The translations under genes and the position numbers were made by a program. The notes under the pieces were generated by a model. It ran no database searches and was not told the DNA's origin. It saw only the letters and a list, made by a program, of their open reading frames with translations. A DNA stretch of 64,000 nt from an uncultured Commensalibacter sp. (GTDB lineage: Bacteria; Pseudomonadota; Alphaproteobacteria; Acetobacterales; Acetobacteraceae), in contig CALYOP010000002.1 in the NCBI GenBank assembly GCA_945266285.1, positions 186,001 through 250,000 of the forward strand, written 5' to 3'. Position 1 is the first letter of the stretch, and each line of letters opens with the position of its first letter. Positions 8,818 to 17,980 of the stretch are shown here, piece after piece.

Positions 8818-9426
8818 CTATGACTTAGCTGTTATAACTTGGTGAATTTTTTTATCCAAAATGGTTTGATCAATATTTTCACCCAAAAGTTGCTGTAGCA
8901 AAGTTTGCGCAGCTTCTTTGGATATTTGATCAATTTGCTTTAAAGCATCATTACGCGCTGCAGCAATACGGTTTTCCGATTGTTGCATCTCCTGATCCAA
9001 ACGGGCTGTTACTTCACGAAGCTTCTCATTTGCAGCAGCGCGAGATTGATTAATAATATTATCAATATTCGCTTGTGCTTCTGCAGCCGCTTCATTACGT
9101 GATTTAATTAGATTTTCTACAGCTTTATCCGCCTGAGCTTTCGCTTGACGTGCTGATTCGAGATCCTGATCAATCCGTTGGCGTCGATTAACGAGAACGT
9201 TTTCGACCCGAGGAAGTGCAATTCCTTTTACGGTTAAAAACAGGATAAAAAATATTACTAATAACCAAGGTGCTTGCGCTAATACCAGGCTATTTGAAAA
9301 ATCCATCTGCGGCATGCCGGCGGCCATGGCGTTCGTGGCCGTTACGGATGCCAATAGCAGACCTAGGCATCCACCTGCCACGAGAGACGCAGCCAGACGG
9401 AAGAAAGAGGCTGAAAAGCGTCTCAC
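8818..9426 (-). CDS. F0F1 ATP synthase subunit b' (AtpF2/AtpG type)
   Basis: 202 aa, longer than subunit b because of an N-terminal extension of about 45 residues. This has its own hydrophobic segment (S-L-V-A-G-G-C-L-G-L-L-L-A), like a signal sequence, ahead of the true stator helix (P-W-L-L-V-I-F-F-I-L-F-L, about residues 53-64). A coiled coil follows. The start codon is GTG, preceded by a strong AGGGGG Shine-Dalgarno. An internal start at M38 or M41 (A-A-G-M-P-Q-M-D) would remove the extension. The gene lies between atpE (14-nt gap) and atpF (13-nt gap). Confidence 0.92.
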   Translation of the reverse strand: MRRFSASFFRLAASLVAGGCLGLLLASVTATNAMAAGMPQMDFSNSLVLAQAPWLLVIFFILFLTVKGIALPRVENVLVNRRQRIDQDLESARQAKAQADKAVENLIKSRNEAAAEAQANIDNIINQSRAAANEKLREVTARLDQEMQQSENRIAAARNDALKQIDQISKEAAQTLLQQLLGENIDQTILDKKIHQVITAKS

Positions 9427-9440
9427 GTAAGATCCCCCTC

Positions 9441-9674
9441 TTACATAAACAGAATAAGGAAGGCGATTAGCAAAGCATAAAGAGCCACTGCTTCTGTGAG
9501 AGCAAATCCCAACATACCAAGACCAAAAACGTGTGGGCGGGATGCTGGATTACGTGCGATGCTGCTGACCAGAGTTGCAAAAATATTGCCAATACCAATA
9601 CCAACACCAGAAAGCGCAATAACAGCAAGACCAGCGCCTATTTCCTTAGCTGCAGCAACAAGATGAAGATCCAT
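9441..9674 (-). CDS. atpE: F0F1 ATP synthase subunit c
   Basis: 77 aa, two membrane helices joined by the polar loop A-R-N-P-A-S-R-P. The first helix has the glycine-rich packing motif G-V-G-I-G-I-G-N. The second carries the ion-binding carboxylate Glu61 in F-A-L-T-E-A-V-A-L-Y. These subunits form the proton-driven rotor ring. The sequence around Glu61 shows no clear Na+-site signature, so proton coupling is assumed. It lies between atpB (47-nt gap) and the b' gene. Confidence 0.97.
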   Translation of the reverse strand: MDLHLVAAAKEIGAGLAVIALSGVGIGIGNIFATLVSSIARNPASRPHVFGLGMLGFALTEAVALYALLIAFLILFM

Positions 9675-9721
9675 TTGAAAAAATCCTTGTATTAAAGAGA
9701 TAACCTGTTAAGCCAAATCAA

Positions 9722-10477
9722 TTAATGACCAATCGCTTCCCGTAAATACATACAGGAAAGAATGGCAAAAACATAGGCCTGTAATGCGCCAACCAGTAAT
9801 TCAAGAGCGATCAGAGCTATATTTAATGCAATTGGAAAGATACCTAAAAAGCCACCAATAGCAACACCTAAAAAGCTTGAAGCCAACATAATGGTAAACG
9901 CTGCAAACATAATCAACATAACGTGTCCTGCCACCATATTGGCAAAAAGACGGATTGATAAGCTTACAGGCCGTGAAAGATACGAAAGAATTTCTATAGG
10001 TACAAGTAAGGGCGCCATAGCAACAGGCGCACCTTCGGGCATGAAATGAGCAAAAAATTTCAACCCCTGATACTTAAAGGAAACGATAATTGCCATAATG
10101 AAGACGAGTAATGCCAATGTTACCGTAACAACAATGTGACTGGTAAAGGCAAAGGAAAATGGCAAAAGCCCCAAATAATTCCCGGTAAGAATAAAGAAAA
10201 ACAGGGAAAAGATAAACGGAAAGAATCCTTTACCTGCGGGTCCCAAAGTACTGAGTGACATGTCGTGAACAAATTCGTAACACATCTCTGTCGCTGCTTG
10301 GAAACGGTCTGGAACAATCGCTTTACGGCGCATTCCCAAACATACGAGAACAGGAATAAGGACCGTAGCAATAATCATCATCAATTCGGATTGAGAAAAC
10401 CCAATCGATTTTCCAAATTCTCCAAAAAGCGGATGCAATTTAAATTGACCGAGTGCATCAATAGTTTGACCGGCCAC
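9722..10477 (-). CDS. atpB: F0F1 ATP synthase subunit a
   Basis: 251 aa polytopic protein forming the proton half-channels beside the c ring. The essential arginine lies in the conserved S-I-R-L-F-A-N-M-V-A-G-H motif, and the last helices contain the typical E-L-L-V-G-A-L-Q-A-Y-V-F-A-I-L segment. Length and order match alphaproteobacterial AtpB. The ATG is preceded by an AGGAGGGA-like Shine-Dalgarno. It follows atpI by 52 nt. Confidence 0.97.
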   Translation of the reverse strand: MAGQTIDALGQFKLHPLFGEFGKSIGFSQSELMMIIATVLIPVLVCLGMRRKAIVPDRFQAATEMCYEFVHDMSLSTLGPAGKGFFPFIFSLFFFILTGNYLGLLPFSFAFTSHIVVTVTLALLVFIMAIIVSFKYQGLKFFAHFMPEGAPVAMAPLLVPIEILSYLSRPVSLSIRLFANMVAGHVMLIMFAAFTIMLASSFLGVAIGGFLGIFPIALNIALIALELLVGALQAYVFAILSCMYLREAIGH

Positions 10478-10529
10478 TATTCCCTCCTAAAATTAAAAAA
10501 AAGCGAATCATTTTATTAAAGAATCATTA

Positions 10530-10850
10530 TCACTTTGTGCTTATATCAGATGGTTTAACAATTCGCCAGACATTTAGAACACCAGCTGCCATTCCTAATA
10601 TAGAAAAGACAATCATGCACCAAGGTTTGGTTGACAACCAGTAATCCAGCCCAAAACCAATGGCTACGCCAACGGCAAAGCCAGAAAACAGTTCAACACC
10701 AGCCCGAAAAACGATGCGCCAAAGCTCAGAGTTATTATCTGATATTTCCGTGTGTGCCTTGTTTTTGGACGCGTTAACACGTTTTTCAAAGGCAGCTAGC
10801 TTTTGATCAAATGAATCGAAAGATTCTTTTTTCTTTTCTTCATTATTCAA
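10530..10850 (-). CDS. atpI: ATP synthase protein I (AtpI-like)
   Basis: 106 aa. The charged N-terminal part (about 45 residues) is followed by two membrane helices (L-F-S-G-F-A-V-G-V-A-I-G-F-G-L and C-M-I-V-F-S-I-L-G-M-A-A-G-V), typical of AtpI/AtpZ-type accessory proteins. It is the first gene of the F0 run. AtpI is thought to help c-ring assembly or Mg2+ supply, but it is not a subunit of the finished enzyme. Confidence 0.88.
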   Translation of the reverse strand: MNNEEKKKESFDSFDQKLAAFEKRVNASKNKAHTEISDNNSELWRIVFRAGVELFSGFAVGVAIGFGLDYWLSTKPWCMIVFSILGMAAGVLNVWRIVKPSDISTK

Positions 10851-10946
10851 AGAAATAATAACCTTTGCATTTTAAATTTTGATCACTTACAGGTAGCACA
10901 ATTTGCTTTGCTCAAGCGAAATTGAAACGAAAAACCTATCTTATCT

Positions 10947-10975
10947 CATATATCGCTTGTGGGTTGAAATGACAA
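10947..10975 (-). promoter_or_regulatory. Candidate sigma-70 promoter of the atpI-atpB-atpE-atpF'-atpF run
   Basis: On the minus strand TTGTCA (10975-10970) and TATATG (10952-10947) are separated by exactly 17 nt, about 97 nt upstream of the atpI start. This is the best match in the 173-nt gap between atpI and the convergently placed end of the next gene. Confidence 0.5.
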
Positions 10976-11023
10976 TAATATCTTTCTTACAGACAATCCT
11001 TAAATCTTATTTATATCAAGATA

Positions 11024-11767
11024 TTATTGCCTGATATTATCATAAGTAGGACTTCCAGCAGGAGGGCCAGGAGGTGGGGCGTTGATATCATCCAACGTAA
11101 CCAAATTTTCAGCATTTGTGCCTAAGACACGTGCTTGTATCGCTTTACCAAGTGAATTATTGCTGCCTGCACCTTTAGCATAAATGGTTTTTCCGGCAGT
11201 TAACAAAGTTTTAAAGTTGTTCGCGTCGGATGGCTGGATATAAATTACGGTTGTATCATTTAAAATGACACCATTAATTTGTCCCTGTAAATTATGAATT
11301 GTTGTTTTGATAGTGCCATTTACTGAATAATCAGGGCCAATTGTTGGTATGGGAAAATGGCTTGTTTGAAGGCTATCTTCTTCAATAATATGCCCATTTT
11401 GATCCCCGATAGAAAAAGCTTGGATAAGTGGTAACTTATAAGCTTTTAAGCCACGAATAATAATATCCTGTCCCGGGTGAACAAGTCTTTTAACCGCTTC
11501 ACCTAGTGATGATGAAAAAATTACCTGTTCACCATTTCGTAAAAGCAATCCATCTAAATGACCATAAGGGCTAGGAATATACTGAACGATTGTGCCATTG
11601 ATAACCGGTAACACCGATAAATCCATAATACCTTTGATGGTGATTCTGCTGGAATTATTCGAAGGATTTTGTGGTGTTTTATTGGTTTTGGCGATTGCCG
11701 TGCTGTTAAGCAGAATGGTTGTAGTCAAAAGAGTTGCATAGGATAAAAAAAGGGATTTGCGATTCAT
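11024..11767 (-). CDS. Secreted protein with two tandem copies of a ~67-residue domain
   Basis: 247 aa. Residues 1-26 are a signal peptide (cut near A-I-A-K). The mature part contains a domain repeated twice, about residues 55-121 and 149-216. Each copy starts I/V-N-G-T-I and continues through a G-x-I/L-D/N-G-L/V-I/L-L turn, a hydrophobic T-V-I / Q-V-I strand, a G-Q/K-x-I/Y strand and an A-F-S-I-G or A-R-V-L-G end. The pattern suggests a small OB-like beta barrel. The C-terminus is proline-rich (P-P-P-G-P-P, about 230-240). I do not recognise the family. It is transcribed away from the POT transporter gene. The function is unknown; periplasmic binding is only a guess. Confidence 0.75.
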   Translation of the reverse strand: MNRKSLFLSYATLLTTTILLNSTAIAKTNKTPQNPSNNSSRITIKGIMDLSVLPVINGTIVQYIPSPYGHLDGLLLRNGEQVIFSSSLGEAVKRLVHPGQDIIIRGLKAYKLPLIQAFSIGDQNGHIIEEDSLQTSHFPIPTIGPDYSVNGTIKTTIHNLQGQINGVILNDTTVIYIQPSDANNFKTLLTAGKTIYAKGAGSNNSLGKAIQARVLGTNAENLVTLDDINAPPPGPPAGSPTYDNIRQ

Positions 11768-11925
11768 AATGACCGTTATTTCTTGGAATTAATGAAGGTT
11801 CTCTTGCTAATTTACTATAACTTGCTAGAAAAATATATCCTGTTATCTGATTTTCGAAATTTTCCTTGTTTTTTCGTAACTTAAGAATCCCAATTCTAAT
11901 TTTTGCTTGCTTAGGTAATTGTCCC

Positions 11926-13401
11926 ATGACCACAACAGCAATTTCAAACCGTAAAGCTTTTTCCGTTGTCTTGTTTATCGAGCTTTGGGAACGTTTTGGT
12001 TATTACGGCATGCAAAGTATCTTGGTGCTTTTTCTGATTTACGAGATGAATTTTGCAACGCGTAGTGCCAATACGTTGATTGGTGCATTTAGTGCAATGA
12101 CTTATGTCGCCCCTGCTTTGGGTGGATGGGTTGGTGATAAATTACTGGGCAATCGTAAAGCCATGGTTGGTGGAACCATTATTCTTGCAACAGGGTATTT
12201 TTTATTATCCGTTGCAACAGGGAATAATCTAACAATTTTTCTTTCTATGGCGATTATCAGTATTGGTAATGGATTATTTAAACCTAATGCTGCAACTTTG
12301 GTCAGAAGGATTTACGATCAAGACGACAGTAAGTTGGACGCTGCTTTTACAATCTATTATATGGCAGTTAATATTGGATCAACCGTGTCCATGTTGTTAT
12401 GCCCTTATTTGAAAGACCATTATGGCTGGAAATCTGCTTTTTTAGCTTCTTTTCTTGGCTTGGTTTTAGGGCTGGTTAATTATTTTATTACGCATCGGCG
12501 GCTTGATCCCTATTTACCAGAAATTGAAAAACAACCGCTATCTACTAAGTTAATGGCCGTTACGATTTTTGGAGTCATTGTTGGAATAGGCATCTGTACT
12601 ATTATTTTAAAATATCCGCTTCTTGCGCAGATTTGTGTCTGGATTGCAGCCTTTACCGTAATAGTCTTGTGGGGTTTTACCTATTACAAATCGGATTCAC
12701 TGCATCGTCCAGGTCTACAGCTCATGTATTTATTAACAGTAGAAGGGATGCTGTTTTTTGTTTTTTATCAACAGATGTCGACATCCTTAACACTTTTTGC
12801 ACAAAGGAATATCAATCCTGCTTTTTATGTTGGCCCTTACCATCTTTTTAGTTGGTCAGCAGGTCAGTTTCAGGCCTTAAATCCGATCTGGATTATGATC
12901 CTCAGTCCCATTCTTGCAAAAATCTATACGTATATGAGTCAAAAAAACTACAATATATCGATTGCTACAAAATTTGTTGGCGGGTTTATTTGCGTCGCCG
13001 TTGCGTTTTTGCTCTGGTGGGTAACCTGTGCGTATAGTCAGACCACGCAATTATCATCATGGTTGATGGTATGGGGATATTTTTTCCTTTCTTTAGGGGA
13101 ATTATTAATCAGCGGTTTAGGCTTGGCCGTAGTTGCACGTTATGTTCCTGCATCCATGAATGGGTTTATGACCGGTGCTTATTTTATGGCATCAGGAGTG
13201 TCTATGTATATTGGTAGTAAAATTGCCAATATTGCGGCCCCTGCGAATATAGAGGTTTTATCGTCGCATCAAACGCTTGCTTTATATAGTAAATTATTTT
13301 TAAACCTGTCAATTATGGCAGTGGTTGCGTTGGTTATCTTAATAGCGCTTACGCCTTTTGCTAAAAAATGGGATAAATATCATCGGCGAAATATTGCTTA
13401 A
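11926..13401 (+). CDS. POT/PTR family proton-coupled peptide transporter (DtpA-like)
   Basis: 491 aa, MFS-fold importer of di- and tripeptides driven by protons. The signature E-L-W-E-R-F-G-Y-Y-G-M appears near the N-terminus, and the second signature (A-L-G-G-W-V-G-D-K-L-L-G-N-R) follows helix 2. About 14 hydrophobic segments are present. I chose the ATG at 11926. The frame is open upstream to a TTG at 11866, but the added residues break the usual N-terminus. The stop TAA shares TTAA with the stop of the convergent MATE gene. Peptide uptake would suit a host-associated bacterium. Confidence 0.92.
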   Translation: MTTTAISNRKAFSVVLFIELWERFGYYGMQSILVLFLIYEMNFATRSANTLIGAFSAMTYVAPALGGWVGDKLLGNRKAMVGGTIILATGYFLLSVATGNNLTIFLSMAIISIGNGLFKPNAATLVRRIYDQDDSKLDAAFTIYYMAVNIGSTVSMLLCPYLKDHYGWKSAFLASFLGLVLGLVNYFITHRRLDPYLPEIEKQPLSTKLMAVTIFGVIVGIGICTIILKYPLLAQICVWIAAFTVIVLWGFTYYKSDSLHRPGLQLMYLLTVEGMLFFVFYQQMSTSLTLFAQRNINPAFYVGPYHLFSWSAGQFQALNPIWIMILSPILAKIYTYMSQKNYNISIATKFVGGFICVAVAFLLWWVTCAYSQTTQLSSWLMVWGYFFLSLGELLISGLGLAVVARYVPASMNGFMTGAYFMASGVSMYIGSKIANIAAPANIEVLSSHQTLALYSKLFLNLSIMAVVALVILIALTPFAKKWDKYHRRNIA

Positions 13402-14786
13402 GATCCAGAATGACGTTGGGGTAAGACAACATGCATTTTTACATGTTTAATAACAATAAAGGCTATAATAACAGCAACAGTTCCAAAAGGAACGACGCCA
13501 AGGGCCTGCCCAATTAACACCCCTTTTGGACCATAATGGGAGCCAAACCATACAAAGGGAATAGTACCCAATGTAGCCCTACCCCAATTAAACAAAGTGG
13601 AAAGCAGAGGGTAACCCAGATTATTAAAAGCTGTGTTTGAAACAAACAGCATGCCGATAAAAAGATTGCTTAAAATAACCCAATTACAGAAAAGGTGCAT
13701 CAAGTCAGCACCTTCTTCTTTCAGAGAGAAGATATCAATAATAAAATTCTGTCCTAATGTGAAAATAATCCATGCACTGATAACACAACATAATGCAAGT
13801 TTTAGCGAAGCAGATAAGGTTTCTTGCATTCGTTCACGTAAACCTGCACCAAAATTTTGGGATATAATCGGCCCAACTGATCCCGTCAGAGCAAAAACAA
13901 ATGCAAAGGCAACGGGTGTGATTCGATCAATAGTAGCTTGTGCAGCAATAGCATGATTTCCGAAATGCGACATGATACGTACGGTAAAAGCACTTCCGAC
14001 CGGTGTTGCAAGATTGGTCAAAATTGCAGGAAAAGCAATGGTAAGAACATAGCGTGTATCAGCAATGATCCATTTCCATTCGGGTTTTACTAATAAATTA
14101 TAAATTCGTAAACTATAAAAACCTAGAAGAGATACTGCTATTCGGGAAAGTACCGTACTGATTGCGGCACCTTCGATACCTAGATGGAATCCAAGAATTA
14201 GAATTGGGTCTACGATTGCTGTTACCAACGCACCAATCAAAGTTACATGCATGGAACGTTTTGCATCGCCCACTGCGCGAAGCAAACTTGATAATCCCAT
14301 ACCCAGTGCTACAAGAAATAGCGCCGGAGAAACAATAACAATAAAGATTCTGGCAGATTGGATAACGTCTGGTTGAGCTCCGAGTAGCCTTAATATGGGT
14401 GTTGCAAAAAGTGCTGTACCAATTCCAATAATCAGCATGATTACGGTCATAAAAATCATAAATGAAGTCGCAATACGTCTAGCTACGGCAAAATTTTGAC
14501 TACCAATTAATCGTGCGATGACAACAACAATACCAATAGACATCCCGATACAGACGGAAAGTTGTAAAAAACCAATAACACCGGTAAAGCCAATCGCTGC
14601 TGTAAATGAAGCATTACCAAGAAGTGAAATATAAAAAAGGTTAAGAAAATCAACAATAAATACAGCAAGAAGTCCAATCGCGCCTGTTCCCGACATAACC
14701 AGAACATGTCGTAAAATTGACCCTTCGCAAAAACGTGGTTTATGCAAAGGTTGTTCCTGAGCGGGGGAATCCATGGCGGATAACAT
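13398..14786 (-). CDS. MATE family multidrug/metabolite exporter
   Basis: 462 aa with twelve hydrophobic segments in two six-helix halves, typical of MATE antiporters (NorM/DinF group) that export drugs or metabolites using Na+ or H+. Family-like stretches are the gate segments L-N-L-F-Y-I-S-L-L-G and A-A-Q-A-T-I-D-R-I-T. Two starts are possible: ATG at 14786, which directly abuts an AAGG, or ATG at 14774 (M5), which is better spaced (12 nt). The substrate cannot be told. It converges with the POT gene, and their stop codons overlap. Confidence 0.9.
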   Translation of the reverse strand: MLSAMDSPAQEQPLHKPRFCEGSILRHVLVMSGTGAIGLLAVFIVDFLNLFYISLLGNASFTAAIGFTGVIGFLQLSVCIGMSIGIVVVIARLIGSQNFAVARRIATSFMIFMTVIMLIIGIGTALFATPILRLLGAQPDVIQSARIFIVIVSPALFLVALGMGLSSLLRAVGDAKRSMHVTLIGALVTAIVDPILILGFHLGIEGAAISTVLSRIAVSLLGFYSLRIYNLLVKPEWKWIIADTRYVLTIAFPAILTNLATPVGSAFTVRIMSHFGNHAIAAQATIDRITPVAFAFVFALTGSVGPIISQNFGAGLRERMQETLSASLKLALCCVISAWIIFTLGQNFIIDIFSLKEEGADLMHLFCNWVILSNLFIGMLFVSNTAFNNLGYPLLSTLFNWGRATLGTIPFVWFGSHYGPKGVLIGQALGVVPFGTVAVIIAFIVIKHVKMHVVLPQRHSGS

Positions 14787-14993
14787 CCTTAGAAGTAAAT
14801 TATTAAAAAATAATTATGACCTTTGTACAAGGTTAATAAAAATTGAAAAAGCTATGAAAACGCTAGCAAACTTATGACAGAATACAATTTTAGTAAAATT
14901 GTTTAAAATGTTAAAAATATGAACTTATTTTCGATATTTAATTTTAATTCTATAAAATAGCAAAATCTTTACCTGTGTTTTGTTAATCAAACT

Positions 14994-15782
14994 TTAGCGA
15001 AATGATTTGGATTGCGATTTTCTGCCTTGCAAATATAAACCATCTGTCCAATTTGGTGGCAAAAGATCTAAAAACCTTGCAATACTGCCAAGCCAAAGCG
15101 GAAAAGTTATTCGTCTTTTCCCTCTGGCAATACCTTTTAGTATTAAATAGGCTGCTTGATCAGCATCAACCATACCCGGCATGAAAAAAGAATTTTTGGA
15201 TGTCATAGGGGTTTTGACAAAACCACAACAAATACTGGATAAAAGAATATTTTCATTTTTAAGCGATCCACCCATAGCGATCATTAATCGATCCACTGCT
15301 GCTTTAGAAGCACAATAAGAAGCAGCAGAAGCAGAACTGATAAATCCGGCAATGGAGGAAATCGCTGCTATTCTTCCTCGGACATCTTGTTTTATCGGTT
15401 GTCTTTTCATAACGGAAATAGACGGTAAAACCGTATTCAATACGCCATAAAGATTAGTTTGAATAATATCATAAATAAAATCATCTGATTTAGGGGCAGA
15501 CAACGTGTTTTCTGAAACTCCTGCACAGGCTAGAACCAGATCGAGTGAATCAATGGCAGTGATCCAGTCGTTCATAGATTGTCGATCATTGACATCTTGA
15601 TTTTTAGTTTTAACCGAAGCCCCTTTTGTAATGCATTGACTCGCTATTTCCATTAAGGCGTTTTGATTACGGCCGTTCAAATATAAATGTCTACTGGGTC
15701 TGGCGATGCGAAGCGCACAAGCTTTTCCGATGCCAGATGAAGCGCCTGTAATTAATATTGAATTCAGTTTCATATTCGTCAT
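14994..15782 (-). CDS. Short-chain dehydrogenase/reductase (SDR)
   Basis: 262 aa classical SDR. The NAD(P)-binding motif is T-G-A-S-S-G-I-G (residues 12-19), the N-A-G equivalent is A-C-A-G (about 85-88), and the catalytic set is Ser142/143, Tyr156 and Lys160 (Y-C-A-S-K). The Asn-containing segment Q-T-N-L-Y-G is present. The C-terminal region (P-L-W-L-G-S-I-A-R-F-L-D-L-L-P) resembles SDRs that act on lipids or sugars. The gene is divergent from gmk, with 53 nt between the two starts. The substrate is unknown. A 207-nt AT-rich gap separates its end from the MATE gene and shows nothing I can support. Confidence 0.88.
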   Translation of the reverse strand: MTNMKLNSILITGASSGIGKACALRIARPSRHLYLNGRNQNALMEIASQCITKGASVKTKNQDVNDRQSMNDWITAIDSLDLVLACAGVSENTLSAPKSDDFIYDIIQTNLYGVLNTVLPSISVMKRQPIKQDVRGRIAAISSIAGFISSASAASYCASKAAVDRLMIAMGGSLKNENILLSSICCGFVKTPMTSKNSFFMPGMVDADQAAYLILKGIARGKRRITFPLWLGSIARFLDLLPPNWTDGLYLQGRKSQSKSFR

Positions 15783-15835
15783 CAGCCTTTTTTCTGATAT
15801 ATAGGAATATTAATTGATATATTAAGGAATTATAA

Positions 15836-16486
15836 ATGTCTTTGGTTGCTCCACAAAAAGCTTTACCTTTTTCATCGCGGGGAATTTGTTTCGTCATTTC
15901 CGCACCTTCTGGAGCAGGAAAATCAACCATTGCCAATGCATTACGGGCATCTCAGGCTAATTTGCATAATTCGATCTCCGTGACTACGCGTAAACCACGA
16001 CCTGGGGAAGTGGACGGCATTCATTATCATTTCTTAACTCAGGAAAAATTCGAACAACAGGCTGCAGAAGGCGCATTATTAGAATGGGCAATGGTGTTTG
16101 GTCGCGGTTACGGAACACCGCGTGCACCCGTTGAAAGCAATCTAGCCGCTGGAAAAGATATGATTTTCGATATTGATTGGCAAGGTCATCGTCAAATTCG
16201 AAAAGCATTGCCTAATGATGTTGTCAGTATTTTCATCTTACCCCCTTCCTTGCAAGAACTAGAAAGACGCTTGACCGCACGTGCGGCCGATAAGCCAGAG
16301 GAAATCGCCAAAAGAATGGCAGCAGCAAAAGATGAAATTTCTCACTGGCATGAATTTGATTACATTGTTGTGAACAATAGATTGGATGGAGCAATCCAAG
16401 AAGTCGAATCTATTTTACGAACAGAACGTCTAAGAATTTCACGTCAAAACGGATTAGAACAATTTATTGCCGGTTTTGAAAGTTAA
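15836..16486 (+). CDS. gmk: Guanylate kinase
   Basis: 216 aa. It phosphorylates GMP to GDP with ATP. The P-loop is S-A-P-S-G-A-G-K-S (residues 22-30). The GMP-binding region has T-T-R-K-P-R-P-G-E-V-D-G-x-H-Y-H-F, the family hallmark. It is the first gene of a tight run, gmk-hldE-AGE epimerase-dnaB. HldE starts about 10 nt beyond its stop. Confidence 0.97.
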   Translation: MSLVAPQKALPFSSRGICFVISAPSGAGKSTIANALRASQANLHNSISVTTRKPRPGEVDGIHYHFLTQEKFEQQAAEGALLEWAMVFGRGYGTPRAPVESNLAAGKDMIFDIDWQGHRQIRKALPNDVVSIFILPPSLQELERRLTARAADKPEEIAKRMAAAKDEISHWHEFDYIVVNNRLDGAIQEVESILRTERLRISRQNGLEQFIAGFES

Positions 16487-16496
16487 TTATCGGGTC

Positions 16497-17954
16497 ATGA
16501 TGATGGATTTTTCTAATATTACGATTTTATGTATTGGCGATGTTATGCTTGACCGTTTTTATTACGGGGATGTCGAGCGAATATCTCCAGAAGCACCAGT
16601 ACCCGTTCTGCGGCTAAATCATACAAAAGAAATGCTGGGTGGTGCAGGAAATGTCACCAATAATATTCTATCGCTGGGTGGAAAACCAATTTTAATCGGT
16701 TTACTCGGAGAAGATAATTATGCTGCAGTTATTTGTGACTTATTAAATAAAAAAGAAGTCGATAGCAAATATCTCGTATGTTCGAATAAACGTCCAACAA
16801 TCTGTAAATCACGTTTCATTGCCGCTAATCAACAGGTTATTCGTGCAGACCACGAAAGTCAAAGACCCATTCATGACGAAGAAATAAAGCGTTTGATTAA
16901 ATCAATTGATCAAGCACTTCCTCATGCAAATGCCATTGTACTTTCAGATTATGGCAAAGGGGTTTGTTGTGATGCCGTCGTCCGACATACGATCAATAAA
17001 GCGCGCGATGCTGGTATTCCCGTTTTTGTCGACCCCAAATCGAATGATTTCTCGCATTATCAATATGCGACTTGTATTACCCCTAATTTAAAAGAAGCTT
17101 CTGAAGCGGTGGGTAGGCCTTTAAAAAGCGATGAAGAAATAGAAATTGCAGCAAAAGAGCTTCTGAATATTACACAAGGTGAAGCTATTTTAATTACACG
17201 CTCAGAAAAAGGTATGACTTTGGTTGAGCGCGACAAACCTACGAAAACCATTCCTTCCAAAGCAAGAGAAATCTTTGATGTTTCGGGTGCTGGTGATACC
17301 GTTATTGCAACTTTAAGTCTGGGTGTCGCTTCGGGGTTAAGTATATCCGAATCAATGCAATTTGCTAATGCGGCTGCGGGTGTGGTTGTTGCAAAAATAG
17401 GGACAGCAACCGCAAGTCTTTCTGAAGTTTTGGCAGAACTTGAAGCGCAATTTATTGATGATGCTTCTGATGTTATTAAACCAAATATTCTAACGCATGA
17501 TCAGATATATAATCAGGTTACACAGTGGAAAAAAAGGAAACTGGTTGTTGGATTTACGAATGGCTGCTTTGATATTTTGCATCCTGGACACGTTACCTTG
17601 TTAAAAAATGCTAAACTGCATTGTGATAAATTGATCGTTGCGTTGAATACGGATCAAAGCATTCGTCGATTAAAAGGAAAAGAACGACCAATTAATAATT
17701 TGAACGCCCGAGCGCAGATTATTGCTGCTTTACGTTATGTAGATGCAGTGACTGCTTTTGATGAAGATACGCCTTTGAAATTGGTAGAGGCGTTACGTCC
17801 GAATGTATTAATCAAAGGTGGCGATTATCAAGGCAAAGAAGTTGTAGGAAGTGAAATCGTCCAAAAAGAGGGTGGACGCGTCATTCTAGCAGATTTGCAA
17901 ATTGGATTTTCAACCACCAATATGATTGAGCGAATTCGTCAATCCAATTCATAG
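16497..17954 (+). CDS. hldE: Bifunctional heptose-7-phosphate kinase / heptose-1-phosphate adenylyltransferase
   Basis: About 485 aa. It makes ADP-heptose for the LPS inner core: the N-terminal PfkB-type kinase (residues 1-320) phosphorylates D-glycero-D-manno-heptose-7-P, and the C-terminal nucleotidyltransferase (about 345-485) adds AMP. Visible motifs: G-G-A-G-N-V-T-N-N and D-V-S-G-A-G-D-T in the kinase; F-T-N-G-C-F-D-I-L-H-P-G-H and a terminal S-T-T-N-M-I-E-R-I-R in the transferase. I chose the first of three successive ATGs (16497); the frame is open further back into gmk, to 16467. No strong Shine-Dalgarno separates the choices. Confidence 0.95.
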   Translation: MMMDFSNITILCIGDVMLDRFYYGDVERISPEAPVPVLRLNHTKEMLGGAGNVTNNILSLGGKPILIGLLGEDNYAAVICDLLNKKEVDSKYLVCSNKRPTICKSRFIAANQQVIRADHESQRPIHDEEIKRLIKSIDQALPHANAIVLSDYGKGVCCDAVVRHTINKARDAGIPVFVDPKSNDFSHYQYATCITPNLKEASEAVGRPLKSDEEIEIAAKELLNITQGEAILITRSEKGMTLVERDKPTKTIPSKAREIFDVSGAGDTVIATLSLGVASGLSISESMQFANAAAGVVVAKIGTATASLSEVLAELEAQFIDDASDVIKPNILTHDQIYNQVTQWKKRKLVVGFTNGCFDILHPGHVTLLKNAKLHCDKLIVALNTDQSIRRLKGKERPINNLNARAQIIAALRYVDAVTAFDEDTPLKLVEALRPNVLIKGGDYQGKEVVGSEIVQKEGGRVILADLQIGFSTTNMIERIRQSNS

Positions 17955-17980
17955 ATATTTTTTCTTTTTGGATATAACCC

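Noticed and set aside
14815..14836. CCTTTGTACAAGG before the MATE gene as a MarR/TetR operator
   Set aside because: The symmetry is imperfect and short, and no regulator gene adjoins.
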